A stretch of 64,000 nucleotides of DNA from the NCBI GenBank assembly GCA_034189085.1, contig JAXHVH010000001.1:124001-188000 (forward strand), in the 5' to 3' direction. Below the pieces are notes generated by a model. It saw nothing but the letters and a program-made list of their open reading frames with translations, was not told where the DNA came from and ran no database searches. This stretch comes from M55B129 sp034189085 (GTDB lineage Bacteria > Bacillota > Dethiobacteria > DTU022). The translations under genes and the position numbers were made by a program. Positions 34,377 to 43,861 of this stretch are shown here, in pieces; positions within the stretch are counted from its first letter, which is position 1; each line of letters opens with the position of its first letter.

Positions 34377-35335
34377 TACTGTTCTCCGCCGAGACAATCT
34401 CCCGGCTCGATGCGATATCCACAGCAAAAAGAGGCTGCATTCATCGGTTTTTTACCAGCCGGTTGAAGATCAAGAAGTGCAATTACGCCTTTGCCGGTTG
34501 CGACCGTCAAAGATTTTTCACCCACTGCGATAACAGTACCCGGCGACACCGTTGCCTCTGCCACTTTTTCCGTATCAGGATAAGCAGCCCGCAGAACTTT
34601 AAGACGTTTGCCTTTAAAAAAAGTGTGGGCACCCGGTATGGGATTAAGGCCCCTGATCTGGTTATAAAGTTCTCCAGGGCTACGGTTCCAGTCAATTACT
34701 TCATCGTCTTCTGTCAGAGGCCGGGCATATGACGCCCGGGCATGATCCTGGGACCATTTGTGAACTCGCCCTTCAGCAATTGACTGGACAGCCCTGACCA
34801 GCAGGGAAGCCCCTCTTACCGCCAGTCGATCATGCAGCATACCAGCTGTATCGTAAAGAGAAATGGTTTCTTCCTCCTGCATAATAATATCGCCGGCATC
34901 AAGTTCATCAGTCATTTCGATTACCGATACACCACTGCAGGGGGCTCCGTCCATGACAGCCCGATGGATAGGAGCAGCTCCCCGGTAAGCTGGGAGATTA
35001 GAAGCGTGCAAATTGATGCAGCCAAGGGAAGGCAGGGAGAGAATCCTCTGAGAAAGCAATTTCCCATAAGCAACGGTAATAATTAAATCGGGGCTTAATT
35101 GTTTAAGGCGGGTATAAAAATCGCTGTCACCCATTTTCTCCGGCTGGTACAGAGCAATTTCATTTTTCTGAGCCCATTTTTTTACCGGAGATGGAAAAAG
35201 TTTGCGTCCTCTTCCTGCAGGGCGATCCGGAGCAGTCACTACAGCTAAAAGGCTGTGAGGTGAAAGATTAAGCAAATTCAGTGAAGGCAGGGCAAAGTCG
35301 GGGGTGCCCATAAAAACAATTTTTAGCTGTTTCAA
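34376..35335 (-). CDS. fmt: Methionyl-tRNA formyltransferase
   Basis: Formylates initiator Met-tRNA, 319 aa. N-terminal formyl-THF domain with GTPDFALPSL, CINLHASNLPAYRGAAPIHRAVMDG (HxSLLP-type site), GVSVIEMTDELDAGDI; C-terminal tRNA-binding OB domain. Start is TTG 35335, overlapping the def stop by four bases (TTGA), with GAGG seven bases upstream in def. def-fmt is the expected pair. Confidence 0.97.
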   Translation of the reverse strand: MKQLKIVFMGTPDFALPSLNLLNLSPHSLLAVVTAPDRPAGRGRKLFPSPVKKWAQKNEIALYQPEKMGDSDFYTRLKQLSPDLIITVAYGKLLSQRILSLPSLGCINLHASNLPAYRGAAPIHRAVMDGAPCSGVSVIEMTDELDAGDIIMQEEETISLYDTAGMLHDRLAVRGASLLVRAVQSIAEGRVHKWSQDHARASYARPLTEDDEVIDWNRSPGELYNQIRGLNPIPGAHTFFKGKRLKVLRAAYPDTEKVAEATVSPGTVIAVGEKSLTVATGKGVIALLDLQPAGKKPMNAASFCCGYRIEPGDCLGGEQ

Positions 35336-35823
35336 ACCTTTTCCTCACTTTGCAGTTCTTCAGGATCAAGTATACGTATCGCTTTATCGGTAAAAAGTAT
35401 CCCATCAAGGTGATCCATTTCATGCTGGAGAATACGAGCCAGAAATCCTTCGGCTTCAAGCAGGAATTCCTTACCCGCCCGGTCCATAGCCGTTACGGTC
35501 ACTCTTTCAGCTCTCGAAACTTCCCCGTAGCAGCCGGGAATACTAAGACAACCTTCCAGGCCTGTATTTTCTCCTTCTTTACTTTCGCAAACTGGATTGA
35601 TGAGCTCTATGATTTTTTCTTCTTCGTCCAAACTCTCTACCGCCAAAATTATTCGTTTTGAAATACCCACCTGGTTGGCCGCCAGTCCCGCACCCCTTGA
35701 TTCTTTCATTGTTTCGGCCATATCATCGATCAACCGCAAAACGGCACCGTTAATTTTTTTTACTTTCTGCGCCCTGGTCCGCAGAACCGGGTGGTTGTCA
35801 GTTAGTATGTTTCTAAGGGCCAT
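35332..35823 (-). CDS. def: Peptide deformylase
   Basis: Removes the formyl group from new proteins, 163 aa. Three motifs are intact: GAGLAANQVG, EGCLSIPG (metal Cys) and QHEMDHLDG (HExxH). ATG 35823 with GAGGTG seven bases upstream. The gene starts 20 bases after priA; a TGC-TATAAT sequence (35842-35850) overlaps the priA stop codon and could be a secondary promoter, although this may be chance from the GTG-CTA-TAA ending. Confidence 0.97.
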   Translation of the reverse strand: MALRNILTDNHPVLRTRAQKVKKINGAVLRLIDDMAETMKESRGAGLAANQVGISKRIILAVESLDEEEKIIELINPVCESKEGENTGLEGCLSIPGCYGEVSRAERVTVTAMDRAGKEFLLEAEGFLARILQHEMDHLDGILFTDKAIRILDPEELQSEEKV

Positions 35824-35842
35824 TGTAATCACCTCGCATTTA

Positions 35843-38044
35843 TTATAGCACTACCTGTGGATTAAAATCCACTGCCAGGCGCACCGGCCATGGGGTTTTA
35901 CTGGCATGATATTCCTGCATAATTCTTCGGATACGCGGTGCCAGAAAAATCAGATTTTCGCCCCGGAGAATTGTCTGGATGCGATAAAAACCCTTGATTC
36001 GATAAAGGGATGCAGGAACAGGACCCAGCAGTTCCCCGGGCATCTCCAGCGAGGAAAGCTGTTCAGTAAACCATGTTGCGGCAACAATTACTGTTTCTTC
36101 CTCTTCTCCACTGAAAAGGAACCTGATCATATCGGCAAATGGAGGATAACCAAGCATGCGCCTTTTTTCGATCTCTTCCTCGAAAAAAGCATTATAATCA
36201 TGGGTTGCGGCAGCCCTGATGCTGTAATGAGAGGGATGGTAGGTCTGTACAACCACTTTTCCGCCTCTCGGCCCACGGGCTGTCCGTCCAGCAACCTGGG
36301 TTATAAGTTGAAAAGTACGCTCTGGCGCCCTGAAATCGGGCAAATTAAGAACAGTATCGGCGGCCACAACACCGACCAGGGTTACATTGGGGAAATCAAG
36401 GCCTTTGGCTATCATCTGTGTACCAATCAGGATACTGGCTTTACCCTCGCGGAAATGGCGATAAAAATAATTGTGGGCATTTCGACTGCCCGTGGTATCA
36501 CTGTCCATGCGGATCAGAGAAACGTGGGGATACAGTTTTTTTACTTCATCTTCGACGCGCTGGGTTCCGGCACTGAAATAACGGATTTTATGCCCGCCGC
36601 ACTGGGGGCAGGTTTGGGGAACTTCCTGTTCATGGCCGCAGTAATGGCAACGCATAGTCCCGCTGTCCAGGTGAAGAGTCATGGAAACATCGCATGAAGG
36701 ACAGCGCACCACAAAGCCGCATTCACGGCAGAGGACAAAACCGGCAAATCCTCTTCTATTGATAAAAAGCAGTGCCTGTTCATCGCGCTCCAGGACACCT
36801 TCCAGCTCCCCGAGGAGCAACCTGCTGAAAATGTGGCGATGTCCTTCTTTAAGTTCCCGCCGCATATCGACCACCGTCACAGGTGGAAGCTGTGTTGGAG
36901 TCACCCTCTCTTTCATGGACAATAGCTGAGTTTCACCAATTGATGCCTGGTAGTAACTTTCAAGGGAAGGGGTAGCGCTGCCCAGCAAAAGCACAGCCCG
37001 GTGACGGCGTACTCTCCACCAGGCCACGTCTCGGGCATGATAACGCGGAGCCTCTTCCTGTTTATAAGTCGTTTCATGCTCCTCGTCAATGACGATAAGG
37101 CCAATATCGGTAAGGGGAGCAAAAATAGCCGAACGCGCACCCAGGACGACACGCGCTTCTCCACTCAAGATCATTTGCCACTGGCGATTCTTCTCCGCAC
37201 CCCTGAGACGGCTATGCAGTACTGCTACCTGTCCTGGGAACCTGCCTTCAAAATGTTCAATCATCTGGGGAGTAAGTGATATTTCCGGCACAAGGATCAA
37301 GGCTGTCTTCCCCAGTCTAAGACAGCGGGCAATACCCTGCAAGTAGATTTCAGTTTTCCCACTGGCCGTGATCCCGTGCAGTAGAATACGCTGAGGCCGA
37401 GGCTCTTCGATTGCCCTACAAACCTGGCTATAGCATTCAGCCTGCGCTTCACCAAGGAGACGGGGAATGGTGGGTTTTTTTCCTGCTAACTTTCGCTCAG
37501 GGATAGAAAGCACCTGGTTTTTACAAATCAGATCCTTTTTTTCCAGGCTGCGAATTACAGCAGCACTTATGCCGAGGCGGATCAACTCCCTGCGCTGCAG
37601 GGGGCCCTTTTCCTTCAGCAGTCGGACTGCCTTTTGCTGGGCGGGGGCCCTCTTCAGGTCAGCTTTACAAGCCTGAGGAGCCAGTTCCAGCACTTCTACT
37701 TTTAAAGGGTTTCCACCGCGGCGGAAGGAAGCAGGCAAAAGGGCATGGAGAGCATCAATTTTACGGCAGTAATAACGCATTGTCAGCCAGTGGATTAAAG
37801 CCAGTTGTTCGGCTGTTAAAAGCGGTTCCGGGTCATTCACCGCTATTATATCGCGTAATTTTTCGACAGGTGTGTGAACAAGAACTCTTAAAACATAACC
37901 TTGACAGCGGCGGCTGCCAAAGGGAACAATGACCTGCATACCTGGTTTTATATTATTAATTAATTCCGGGGGAATGCGGTAATGAAAGGGGCGGTCCACG
38001 GCATTGCTGATCATATCGATCAATATCTCGGCATAGCGAATCAT
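35843..38044 (-). CDS. priA: Primosomal replication restart helicase PriA
   Basis: PriA, 733 aa, reloads the replisome at stalled forks. N-terminal 3'-DNA-binding domain (AEILIDMISNAVDRPFHYRIP); helicase motifs HGITASGKTEIYLQ (Walker A), VIDEEHETTYK (DEEH), GSATPSLESY; zinc-binding region with eight Cys (CRECGFVVRCPSC, CHYCGHEQEVPQTCPQC); then GTQMIAKGLDFPNVTLVGV and QVAGRTAR. ATG 38044, AAAGGGG eight bases upstream. First gene after coaBC in the usual operon, but separated from it here by the oppositely oriented spoIIM. Confidence 0.97.
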   Translation of the reverse strand: MIRYAEILIDMISNAVDRPFHYRIPPELINNIKPGMQVIVPFGSRRCQGYVLRVLVHTPVEKLRDIIAVNDPEPLLTAEQLALIHWLTMRYYCRKIDALHALLPASFRRGGNPLKVEVLELAPQACKADLKRAPAQQKAVRLLKEKGPLQRRELIRLGISAAVIRSLEKKDLICKNQVLSIPERKLAGKKPTIPRLLGEAQAECYSQVCRAIEEPRPQRILLHGITASGKTEIYLQGIARCLRLGKTALILVPEISLTPQMIEHFEGRFPGQVAVLHSRLRGAEKNRQWQMILSGEARVVLGARSAIFAPLTDIGLIVIDEEHETTYKQEEAPRYHARDVAWWRVRRHRAVLLLGSATPSLESYYQASIGETQLLSMKERVTPTQLPPVTVVDMRRELKEGHRHIFSRLLLGELEGVLERDEQALLFINRRGFAGFVLCRECGFVVRCPSCDVSMTLHLDSGTMRCHYCGHEQEVPQTCPQCGGHKIRYFSAGTQRVEDEVKKLYPHVSLIRMDSDTTGSRNAHNYFYRHFREGKASILIGTQMIAKGLDFPNVTLVGVVAADTVLNLPDFRAPERTFQLITQVAGRTARGPRGGKVVVQTYHPSHYSIRAAATHDYNAFFEEEIEKRRMLGYPPFADMIRFLFSGEEEETVIVAATWFTEQLSSLEMPGELLGPVPASLYRIKGFYRIQTILRGENLIFLAPRIRRIMQEYHASKTPWPVRLAVDFNPQVVL

Positions 38045-38170
38045 CTGTTTACCCCTTTATATTCATCTGGTATGATAATAACAGCTTTCGAGGCTGGTCG
38101 AGGCAAATTTTTCACTGTTGAGAAAGAGACGATTTTGCCTTTTTGATTTTGAGGAATGAGGTTATCTGTT

Positions 38171-38785
38171 ATGAAACTTTTTTTCCCGCCAGGACAGGTA
38201 ATTAAAAATAACCGCAGCTGGTTCCTTATGGCCGCAGCTGTTTTTATCATCTGCCTGTTTATATTCGCCGGCAGCACCGCTTTTTCTGAGCCGGTTGATG
38301 AAGAAATACCCGATCTTGTCCTTGACGACATTCTATCTATTTTCGCCGATATCCTCGAAACCAATCCTCTGCTCGGCGCTGCCCTGATTTTTATGAACAA
38401 CATGATCACAATGGCCCAGATGCTCCTGCTGGGAGCAGCAGCCGGAATCTCGCCGTTAATTACACTCGGAATAAACGGTGCCCTGCTGGGATCGACCCTC
38501 TCAATGGCAGTTATGGAAGGTGCTAATTTGTTTTACATGCTGGGCTTGGGCATCCTGCCGCACGGAATTTTTGAACTACCCGCCGTTTTCATCTGCGCCG
38601 GGCTGGGCCTGAAATTTGGTTACCACTGCATTGCTTCACCGCTATCCGGTAAAACTCGCTCTGAAAGTTATCGTTTCATCTGGAAAGAAGCGATATCGAT
38701 ACTGCCGCTGGTTGTCACAATGCTGATTGCAGCCGCCCTCGTTGAAATGTTTATCACTCCCCGGTTGCTGGAGTTTGTTTTATAA
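38171..38785 (+). CDS. SpoIIM/DUF95 family membrane protein
   Basis: Predicted 204-aa membrane protein with an N-terminal helix (about 17-38), then a DUF95 core: FMNNMITMAQMLLLGAAAGISPLITLGINGALLG, a LGLGILPHGIFELPAVF helix typical of the family, and a last helix near 180-200. In Bacillus SpoIIM works in engulfment, but DUF95 proteins also occur in non-sporulating bacteria and archaea. Start ATG 38171 with GAGG nine bases upstream; ATG 38156 lies too close to its own purines. It is on the plus strand between coaBC and priA, its stop sharing a TTATAA palindrome with the coaBC stop. Confidence 0.85.
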   Translation: MKLFFPPGQVIKNNRSWFLMAAAVFIICLFIFAGSTAFSEPVDEEIPDLVLDDILSIFADILETNPLLGAALIFMNNMITMAQMLLLGAAAGISPLITLGINGALLGSTLSMAVMEGANLFYMLGLGILPHGIFELPAVFICAGLGLKFGYHCIASPLSGKTRSESYRFIWKEAISILPLVVTMLIAAALVEMFITPRLLEFVL

Positions 38786-39955
38786 AAGACGTGCAACCCG
38801 ATTGAGAATTTCGTGAGCCACTGTTTCCTTCTCCATCAAGGGGAGTCTGTCAACGGTCCCTTCCCGACCGATGATTGAAACCCTGTTTGTGGTCACGGCA
38901 AAACCGGCACCCGGTTCAGTTAAATCGTTAATGACAATCAAATCGAGATTCTTATTTCTCAATTTATCCATGGCATTCTCTACGGCATTCTCAGTTTCAG
39001 CAGCGAAGCCAACCAGGATCCGGTCGCCTTTATTCTGCCCCATTTCCTTGAGAATATCGCGGTTGGCCGCCAATTCAAGGCTGAGAGATACATCATGCTT
39101 TTTCACTTTTTGCTCTACTTCAGTCAGCGGACGGAAATCGGATACTGCAGCCGCTTTTATAATCAGCCTGCATTCCTCGTAATATTTGAAAACTTCTTTA
39201 TACATTTCATCGGCCGAGGTTATGGATACTTTTTTTACACCGGGCGGGGGCGTCAGATTAGTCGGACCACTGATTAAAAAGACTTGCGCCCCTCTTTCGT
39301 TGAGGGCCCGGGCCAGAGCATATCCCATTCGCCCGGTCGATGGATTGCTAATGTAGCGTACCGGGTCAAGATGTTCCCGGGTCGGCCCTGCTGTAACGAT
39401 CGCTTTGATCCCCGCAAAATCTTTTGGTGTTAAAACCATCTGTGTAAAATCATAGATCTCCTGCGGTTCAGGCATCCTCCCGCGGCCGTATTCACCGCAG
39501 GCCAGCTCGCCAGCATTCGGTTCAAGAACATGGCAGCCTCTGGAACGCAAAACCTGTAAATTATTCTGGACCGCCGGATGTTCAAACATCTTTGCGTTCA
39601 TCGAGGGAACAATGATTACGGGACATGGAGTAGCAATGAAAAGAGTGGTTAAAAGATTATCCGCCAGACCGGCAACCATCTTGGCAATTGTATTAGCTGT
39701 AGCTGGAGCGATGATCATCGCATCAGCTCCTTCGGAGAGATCAATATGACGAATTCCGGCTGACCGATCGTCAAATATCTGCAGTTGAGCTGGATTTCCC
39801 GTCAGGGTGGTGAAAGTTAGAGGGGTGATGAAACGGGAGGCCGCTTCAGTCATCACCACCTGCACTTTTACACCGTTACGGACAAATATCCTAGCCAATT
39901 CCGCCGTTTTATAAGCAGCAATGCCTCCGGTAATCCCTAAAACTACTTTTTGCAA
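38780..39955 (-). CDS. coaBC: Bifunctional phosphopantothenoylcysteine decarboxylase/synthase CoaBC
   Basis: Two steps of coenzyme A synthesis on one chain, 391 aa. N-terminal CoaC flavoprotein (VVLGITGGIAAYK, a catalytic-type His in RHIDLS, VPSMNAKMFEHPAVQNN, and NAGELACGEYGRGRM with the active Cys); C-terminal CoaB with TAGPTREHLDPVRYISNPSTGRMGYALA and a K-rich nucleotide site. Start TTG 39955 with AGGAG eight bases before; a GTG at 39964 abuts that site. Eleven bases after rpoZ. Confidence 0.96.
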   Translation of the reverse strand: MQKVVLGITGGIAAYKTAELARIFVRNGVKVQVVMTEAASRFITPLTFTTLTGNPAQLQIFDDRSAGIRHIDLSEGADAMIIAPATANTIAKMVAGLADNLLTTLFIATPCPVIIVPSMNAKMFEHPAVQNNLQVLRSRGCHVLEPNAGELACGEYGRGRMPEPQEIYDFTQMVLTPKDFAGIKAIVTAGPTREHLDPVRYISNPSTGRMGYALARALNERGAQVFLISGPTNLTPPPGVKKVSITSADEMYKEVFKYYEECRLIIKAAAVSDFRPLTEVEQKVKKHDVSLSLELAANRDILKEMGQNKGDRILVGFAAETENAVENAMDKLRNKNLDLIVINDLTEPGAGFAVTTNRVSIIGREGTVDRLPLMEKETVAHEILNRVARLL

Positions 39956-39966
39956 TAAAAACACTC

Positions 39967-40173
39967 CTATTTGATACCGTCCCGAATGCGCTCATATTCG
40001 ATATTGCCGGCTTCAATTTCATAAAGGGCGGTAGTTACATCGTTCCGGTAATCTGTTTTGATCGTTTTTTTGCTACCATTGCGAAGCTGGCGGGCTCTTT
40101 TGGCAGCAGCGATCACCAGGGTATACTTACTGTCTACTTTCTTTAAAAGATCATCTATTGAAGGATAAATCAT
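39967..40173 (-). CDS. rpoZ: RNA polymerase omega subunit
   Basis: Omega, 68 aa, helps assemble and stabilise the beta-prime subunit. Sequence: YPSIDDLLKKVDSKYTLVIAAAKRARQL, with the later KTDYRNDVTTALYEIEAG, in line with short Firmicutes omegas. ATG 40173 overlaps the gmk stop (ATGA) with AGGAGG upstream. Confidence 0.94.
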   Translation of the reverse strand: MIYPSIDDLLKKVDSKYTLVIAAAKRARQLRNGSKKTIKTDYRNDVTTALYEIEAGNIEYERIRDGIK

Positions 40174-40778
40174 GATGAATCACCTCCTGTGTCTGGCGGC
40201 CGGGCTCCCCGGCTGACTCTGCACTTCTCCACATCGATGATGGAATTAATCAGGGAAGCTGCTTTTTCCACCGTTTCATTGACCACTACGTAATCATAAC
40301 GATGATAAACTTTCATTTCCCGGCGGGCGGTAGCCAGACGATCCTTGATGCGTTGTTCATCTTCCGTCCCCCGTCCATCGATTCTTTCCTCCAGTACTTT
40401 CATCGACGGAGGAGCGAGAAAAACTGAAACGGACTCGGGCATTTTTACCCTTACCTGGGTGGCTCCCTGAACATCTATCTCCAGGATCAAATCTTCGCCG
40501 TGAGATAAAGCTTCCTCAACAGCCACCCGGCGTGTTCCATAATAATAGCCGTGCACAACAGCCCATTCAAGAAAAGCATCTTTGTTAATCATCGCTTCAA
40601 AGCTTTCCCTGTCGATAAAATTATATTCCCGCCCATCTATTTCCCCGTGCCGCGGAGGTCTGGTAGTATAGGAAACCGATACTTTAAGCTCCTTACGTAT
40701 TTCCAGCAGCCTGCGGCAAACCGTCCCCTTGCCTACTCCGGAAGGACCGGATATGATCAGTAAGATTCCTTCGGCCAT
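40170..40778 (-). CDS. gmk: Guanylate kinase
   Basis: Phosphorylates GMP to GDP, 202 aa. P-loop SGPSGVGKGTV (about 9-19), GMP site SVSYTTRPPRHGEIDGREYNFI, EIDVQGA and TRREM-like lid. Start ATG 40778, preceded by GGGAGG; the long N-terminal extension into the remA side is not coding. Order remA-gmk-rpoZ is conserved. Confidence 0.97.
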   Translation of the reverse strand: MAEGILLIISGPSGVGKGTVCRRLLEIRKELKVSVSYTTRPPRHGEIDGREYNFIDRESFEAMINKDAFLEWAVVHGYYYGTRRVAVEEALSHGEDLILEIDVQGATQVRVKMPESVSVFLAPPSMKVLEERIDGRGTEDEQRIKDRLATARREMKVYHRYDYVVVNETVEKAASLINSIIDVEKCRVSRGARPPDTGGDSS

Positions 40779-40794
40779 CAGATCCTCCCGTTGT

Positions 40795-41067
40795 TTATTC
40801 CAGATCCTCGCCTTCAACAGTGTTTCCGTTTGTCTGAAGGCGGTGCTTAACGGTTTCCGGCTGGACAGCAGAAAGAATAATATGCCCGCTGTCGGCAACA
40901 ATGACCGCCCTGGTACGGCGGCCGTAGGTGGCATCGATCAGGATACCCCTCTCACGTGCTTCAATAATTACTCTTTTAATCGGTGCCGATTCCGGGCTGA
41001 CAATAGCGATAATCCGCCCCGCGGAAACGATATTGCCGAACCCGATATTGATCAGCCTTGTTGACAT
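40795..41067 (-). CDS. remA: Extracellular matrix regulator RemA (DUF370)
   Basis: DNA-binding oligomeric regulator, 90 aa. DUF370 signature: LINIGFGNIVSAGRIIAIVSPESAPIKR, LIDATYGRRTRAVIVADSGHIILSA. In Bacillus RemA activates matrix and osmoprotection genes. Start ATG 41067 with AAAGGGGG about eight bases upstream. Nineteen bases after yicC. Confidence 0.93.
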   Translation of the reverse strand: MSTRLINIGFGNIVSAGRIIAIVSPESAPIKRVIIEARERGILIDATYGRRTRAVIVADSGHIILSAVQPETVKHRLQTNGNTVEGEDLE

Positions 41068-41086
41068 TGTCAAACCCCCTTTGTCT

Positions 41087-41962
41087 CTACTCCAGGTTCT
41101 GAATTTGCTCTCGGATTTTTTCAAGTTCCGCTTTCAGATCGACGACAATGCTGGTTAATTTATAATCGCCTGCTTTTGAACCGATTGTATTTACCTCACG
41201 AAACATTTCCTGGGCGATAAAATCAAGCTTTCGTCCTGTCGGTTCATTATCTTCCATGGCAGCCCTAAATGCTTCAATATGACTTTTCAAACGAACCAGC
41301 TCTTCGTCAACGCCCATTCGCTCAACAAGCATGGCGCTTTCCATTAACAACCGGGTTTCTTCAAAATTTCCGCTTAGTAGTTCCTGAAATTTTTCATTTG
41401 TCCGGAGACGGCATTCTTCCTTTGCCTCTTCAGCCCTTTCGGTCGCCACTGCAGCCAGTTCGGCAAGGTTACCGCATCTGGCAGTAAGATCACGGTAAAG
41501 ATTTTCTCCTTCAACCTTCCGCTGCTCCAGCAGCTGCTGGAGGGCTTCCTGCAAAGCCTCACTAACGGCCGGCCAAACCTGCTCTTCAGTTAACTCCAGT
41601 GCGGCAGGTTTAAAAAGCTCAGGCATTTGCAAAAGGTGAGCCAGTTTGACTTCTTCAAGAAGCTTCAGGCGTTCCGTCAATTTTCGCAAAGCCCGGAAAT
41701 AATCTTCGGCTAAATCATAATTGACTCCAACCTGTCGCATACCGGCGGGCACCTCATTCATACTGAGAGATACTTCCACTCGCCCCCTTTTGATCTCAGT
41801 CAAAAGCAGGCGGCGAATTTGATCCTCGAGAAAGTACAGCTCACGGGGTAGCCGAAGGGCTAGATCAGCATAGCGGTGGTTAACCGATCTCAGTTCCGCC
41901 AAAAAAACAAATCCATTGGCACTGCCACATCCTCTTCCGTATCCGGTCATACTTTTAATCAT
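41087..41962 (-). CDS. yicC: YicC/YloC family endoribonuclease
   Basis: Predicted 291-aa ribonuclease of the YicC family (hexameric RNA hydrolase in E. coli). Begins MIKSMTGYGRG, then ELRSVNHRYADLALRLPREL, and ends in DUF1732 with EPTGRKLDFIAQEMFREVNTIGSKAGD (the acidic metal-site region). First gene of the remA-gmk-rpoZ operon; promoter just upstream. ATG 41962 with GGGAG seven bases before. Confidence 0.94.
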   Translation of the reverse strand: MIKSMTGYGRGCGSANGFVFLAELRSVNHRYADLALRLPRELYFLEDQIRRLLLTEIKRGRVEVSLSMNEVPAGMRQVGVNYDLAEDYFRALRKLTERLKLLEEVKLAHLLQMPELFKPAALELTEEQVWPAVSEALQEALQQLLEQRKVEGENLYRDLTARCGNLAELAAVATERAEEAKEECRLRTNEKFQELLSGNFEETRLLMESAMLVERMGVDEELVRLKSHIEAFRAAMEDNEPTGRKLDFIAQEMFREVNTIGSKAGDYKLTSIVVDLKAELEKIREQIQNLE

Positions 41963-41998
41963 TGTTTTATCTCCCGGGACTTATATTTGACTGCGTTA

Positions 41999-42027
41999 AT
42001 CTTAACATCAAATCAGGTCAATCTCAA
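41999..42027 (-). promoter_or_regulatory. Promoter of the yicC-remA-gmk-rpoZ operon
   Basis: TTGAGA (42022-42027), 17-base spacer ending TGT, TAAGAT (41999-42004), about 30 bases before yicC ATG. It lies in the divergent spacer shared with rqcH. Confidence 0.55.
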
Positions 42028-42100
42028 GCTGTAAATGAAACCCGGCTGTTGCCTTCTTGAGTCTGAAGAATTATACTTGAGGCCGGGAGTGGATAAAGCG

Positions 42101-43834
42101 ATGCCGTATGACGCCTTAACAATGAAAGCAGTTACTGATGAGCTGCAGAATATCCTGCCCGGCGCCCTGATTCAGAATATTTTTGAGCCGGACGATCTGG
42201 AGATAGTAATTCATTTTTACCACCGCAGCAGGCAAATCAACCTGCTCCTTTCAGTAAATCCTGCCCACGCTCGCATTCACCTTACCAAACAGCGTAAAAA
42301 AGGGAAAACTCACCCTTCTTCGTTCTGCATGCTGCTGCGTAAGTATCTCATCGGAGGGCGAATTAAACAGCTGGACAACCCACTCATGGAAAGAATCCTG
42401 GCGGTAACCTTTTCCCCTCCGGCAGGTATTCCTCCCGTAAGGCTTATGGCCGAAATTATGGGTCGTCGCAGTAACCTGATTCTTGTAGATGATCAAGAAA
42501 TCATCCTGGGAGCGCTAAAAACCGCTTCTGCAGAGAGAAATCCCATTCGACCCATTTTCCCCGGCGAATCCTACCGTCCGGTTCCCTCCCCACAGGGCAA
42601 ATTAAATCCCCTGGAGATGTCAGCCGGGGATCTTCATGTCGCCCTTGAGGGTGAATTTAATAATGACAACAATTTATCTACATTGATTCGCAGCAAGATT
42701 ATGGGCATCAGCCCGGTTTTGGCCGAAGAACTGGCCTACCGGCTCAGGGATAAAAATAGAGGATTGCTATCTCTTTCTGAACAACTTTACCACGAAATAG
42801 AAAACCTTTTTCAGGAAAATAATCCCACTGCTCTCAAGCCTACCTACCTTCCTGAACGGGCCCTCTATGCAGCAATTCCGCTGACTCACCTCCAGGAATA
42901 CCGGCAAATAGAATATGGCAGTTTCAACGAGATGCTTGATGAAATCTATCAAAAACAGATCCGCGAAGAGCAGCAAAACCACTTGAGAAAGCAACTGTCC
43001 GGCGCCGTTGAAAAAAGGCTGGCTATCCTGAAAAACAAGTTGCACCGTCAAAAAAAGGAACTTTCCGCTTCTACCAGAGCCTCTGAATACCGTCTTTACG
43101 GTGAAACCCTTCTTACTTACGGCGACCGGGTTACCGGGGGTTCAGTTGAAGCGGTTCTGCCCCACCTTTATGAAGCAGACAAAGAGATCGTCATACCGCT
43201 CGACCCATCCCTGTCAGCCATCGCCAATGCCCAGCGTTATTTTCGCCGCTACCGCAAAGCCAGGCAGGGCTTCAATAAAATTCAGAAACAGATCAGGAAA
43301 ACCAGGAATGAGATGGAATACTGCCGGGAACTCATCTATACAATTGACAGAACCACCGGGACTTCGCTTGATGAAATCCGGGAGGAACTCCTGGAAGCCG
43401 GCTACCTTAAAAAAAGTAAAAAAACTAAACCTCACAGTAAAGGTCTGGAAAAGCCTCAACCTCTTGTCTTCCAAACGACCAGCGGCCGGACCATCCTGGT
43501 GGGTAGAAATAATCGCCAGAATGATTACATCACTTTCCGATCTGCTGTTCGCCGTGACACCTGGTTCCATGTGCGGGGCATGCCCGGTAGCCATGTCATT
43601 CTGAAAGAAGTCTCCTACCCGCCGCCACAGGAAGATATTGAAGAAGCTGCTTTCCTGGCTGCCTATTTCAGCAAAGGGCAAGAAAGTGGGGCTGTCGAGG
43701 TAGACTACACCGAAATTCGCCATGTCCGCCGCCAGCCGGGCGGCAAACCGGGATCTGTCTTCTACGAGAATTACGAGACAATTACCATCAATCCACTGGA
43801 TAGAAACTTCCGTAAACGGTTCAACCTGGCATAA
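42101..43834 (+). CDS. rqcH: Rqc2 homologue RqcH (NFACT protein)
   Basis: Ribosome quality-control factor that recruits tRNA-Ala and adds Ala tails to stalled chains on 50S subunits, 577 aa. NFACT-N domain (PYDALTMKAVTDELQ, HARIHLT, MAEIMGRRSNLILVD), helix-hairpin-helix and long coiled coil (about 260-420), and C-terminal NFACT-R domain with DTWFHVRGMPGSHVIL and TEIRHVRRQPGGKPG. Start ATG 42101, with a GGGAG 11 bases upstream; the longer frame to 42035 is not needed. It is divergent from yicC and convergent with rluD. Older annotations call this family fibronectin-binding protein. Confidence 0.94.
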   Translation: MPYDALTMKAVTDELQNILPGALIQNIFEPDDLEIVIHFYHRSRQINLLLSVNPAHARIHLTKQRKKGKTHPSSFCMLLRKYLIGGRIKQLDNPLMERILAVTFSPPAGIPPVRLMAEIMGRRSNLILVDDQEIILGALKTASAERNPIRPIFPGESYRPVPSPQGKLNPLEMSAGDLHVALEGEFNNDNNLSTLIRSKIMGISPVLAEELAYRLRDKNRGLLSLSEQLYHEIENLFQENNPTALKPTYLPERALYAAIPLTHLQEYRQIEYGSFNEMLDEIYQKQIREEQQNHLRKQLSGAVEKRLAILKNKLHRQKKELSASTRASEYRLYGETLLTYGDRVTGGSVEAVLPHLYEADKEIVIPLDPSLSAIANAQRYFRRYRKARQGFNKIQKQIRKTRNEMEYCRELIYTIDRTTGTSLDEIREELLEAGYLKKSKKTKPHSKGLEKPQPLVFQTTSGRTILVGRNNRQNDYITFRSAVRRDTWFHVRGMPGSHVILKEVSYPPPQEDIEEAAFLAAYFSKGQESGAVEVDYTEIRHVRRQPGGKPGSVFYENYETITINPLDRNFRKRFNLA

Positions 43835-43861
43835 CAGAACAGCAAATGCATCTCAGCGGGC

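Noticed and set aside
38101..38150. AGGCAAA/TTTGCCT hairpin with U-run upstream of spoIIM
   Set aside because: Loop of 26 bases and no plus-strand gene upstream to terminate; not convincing.
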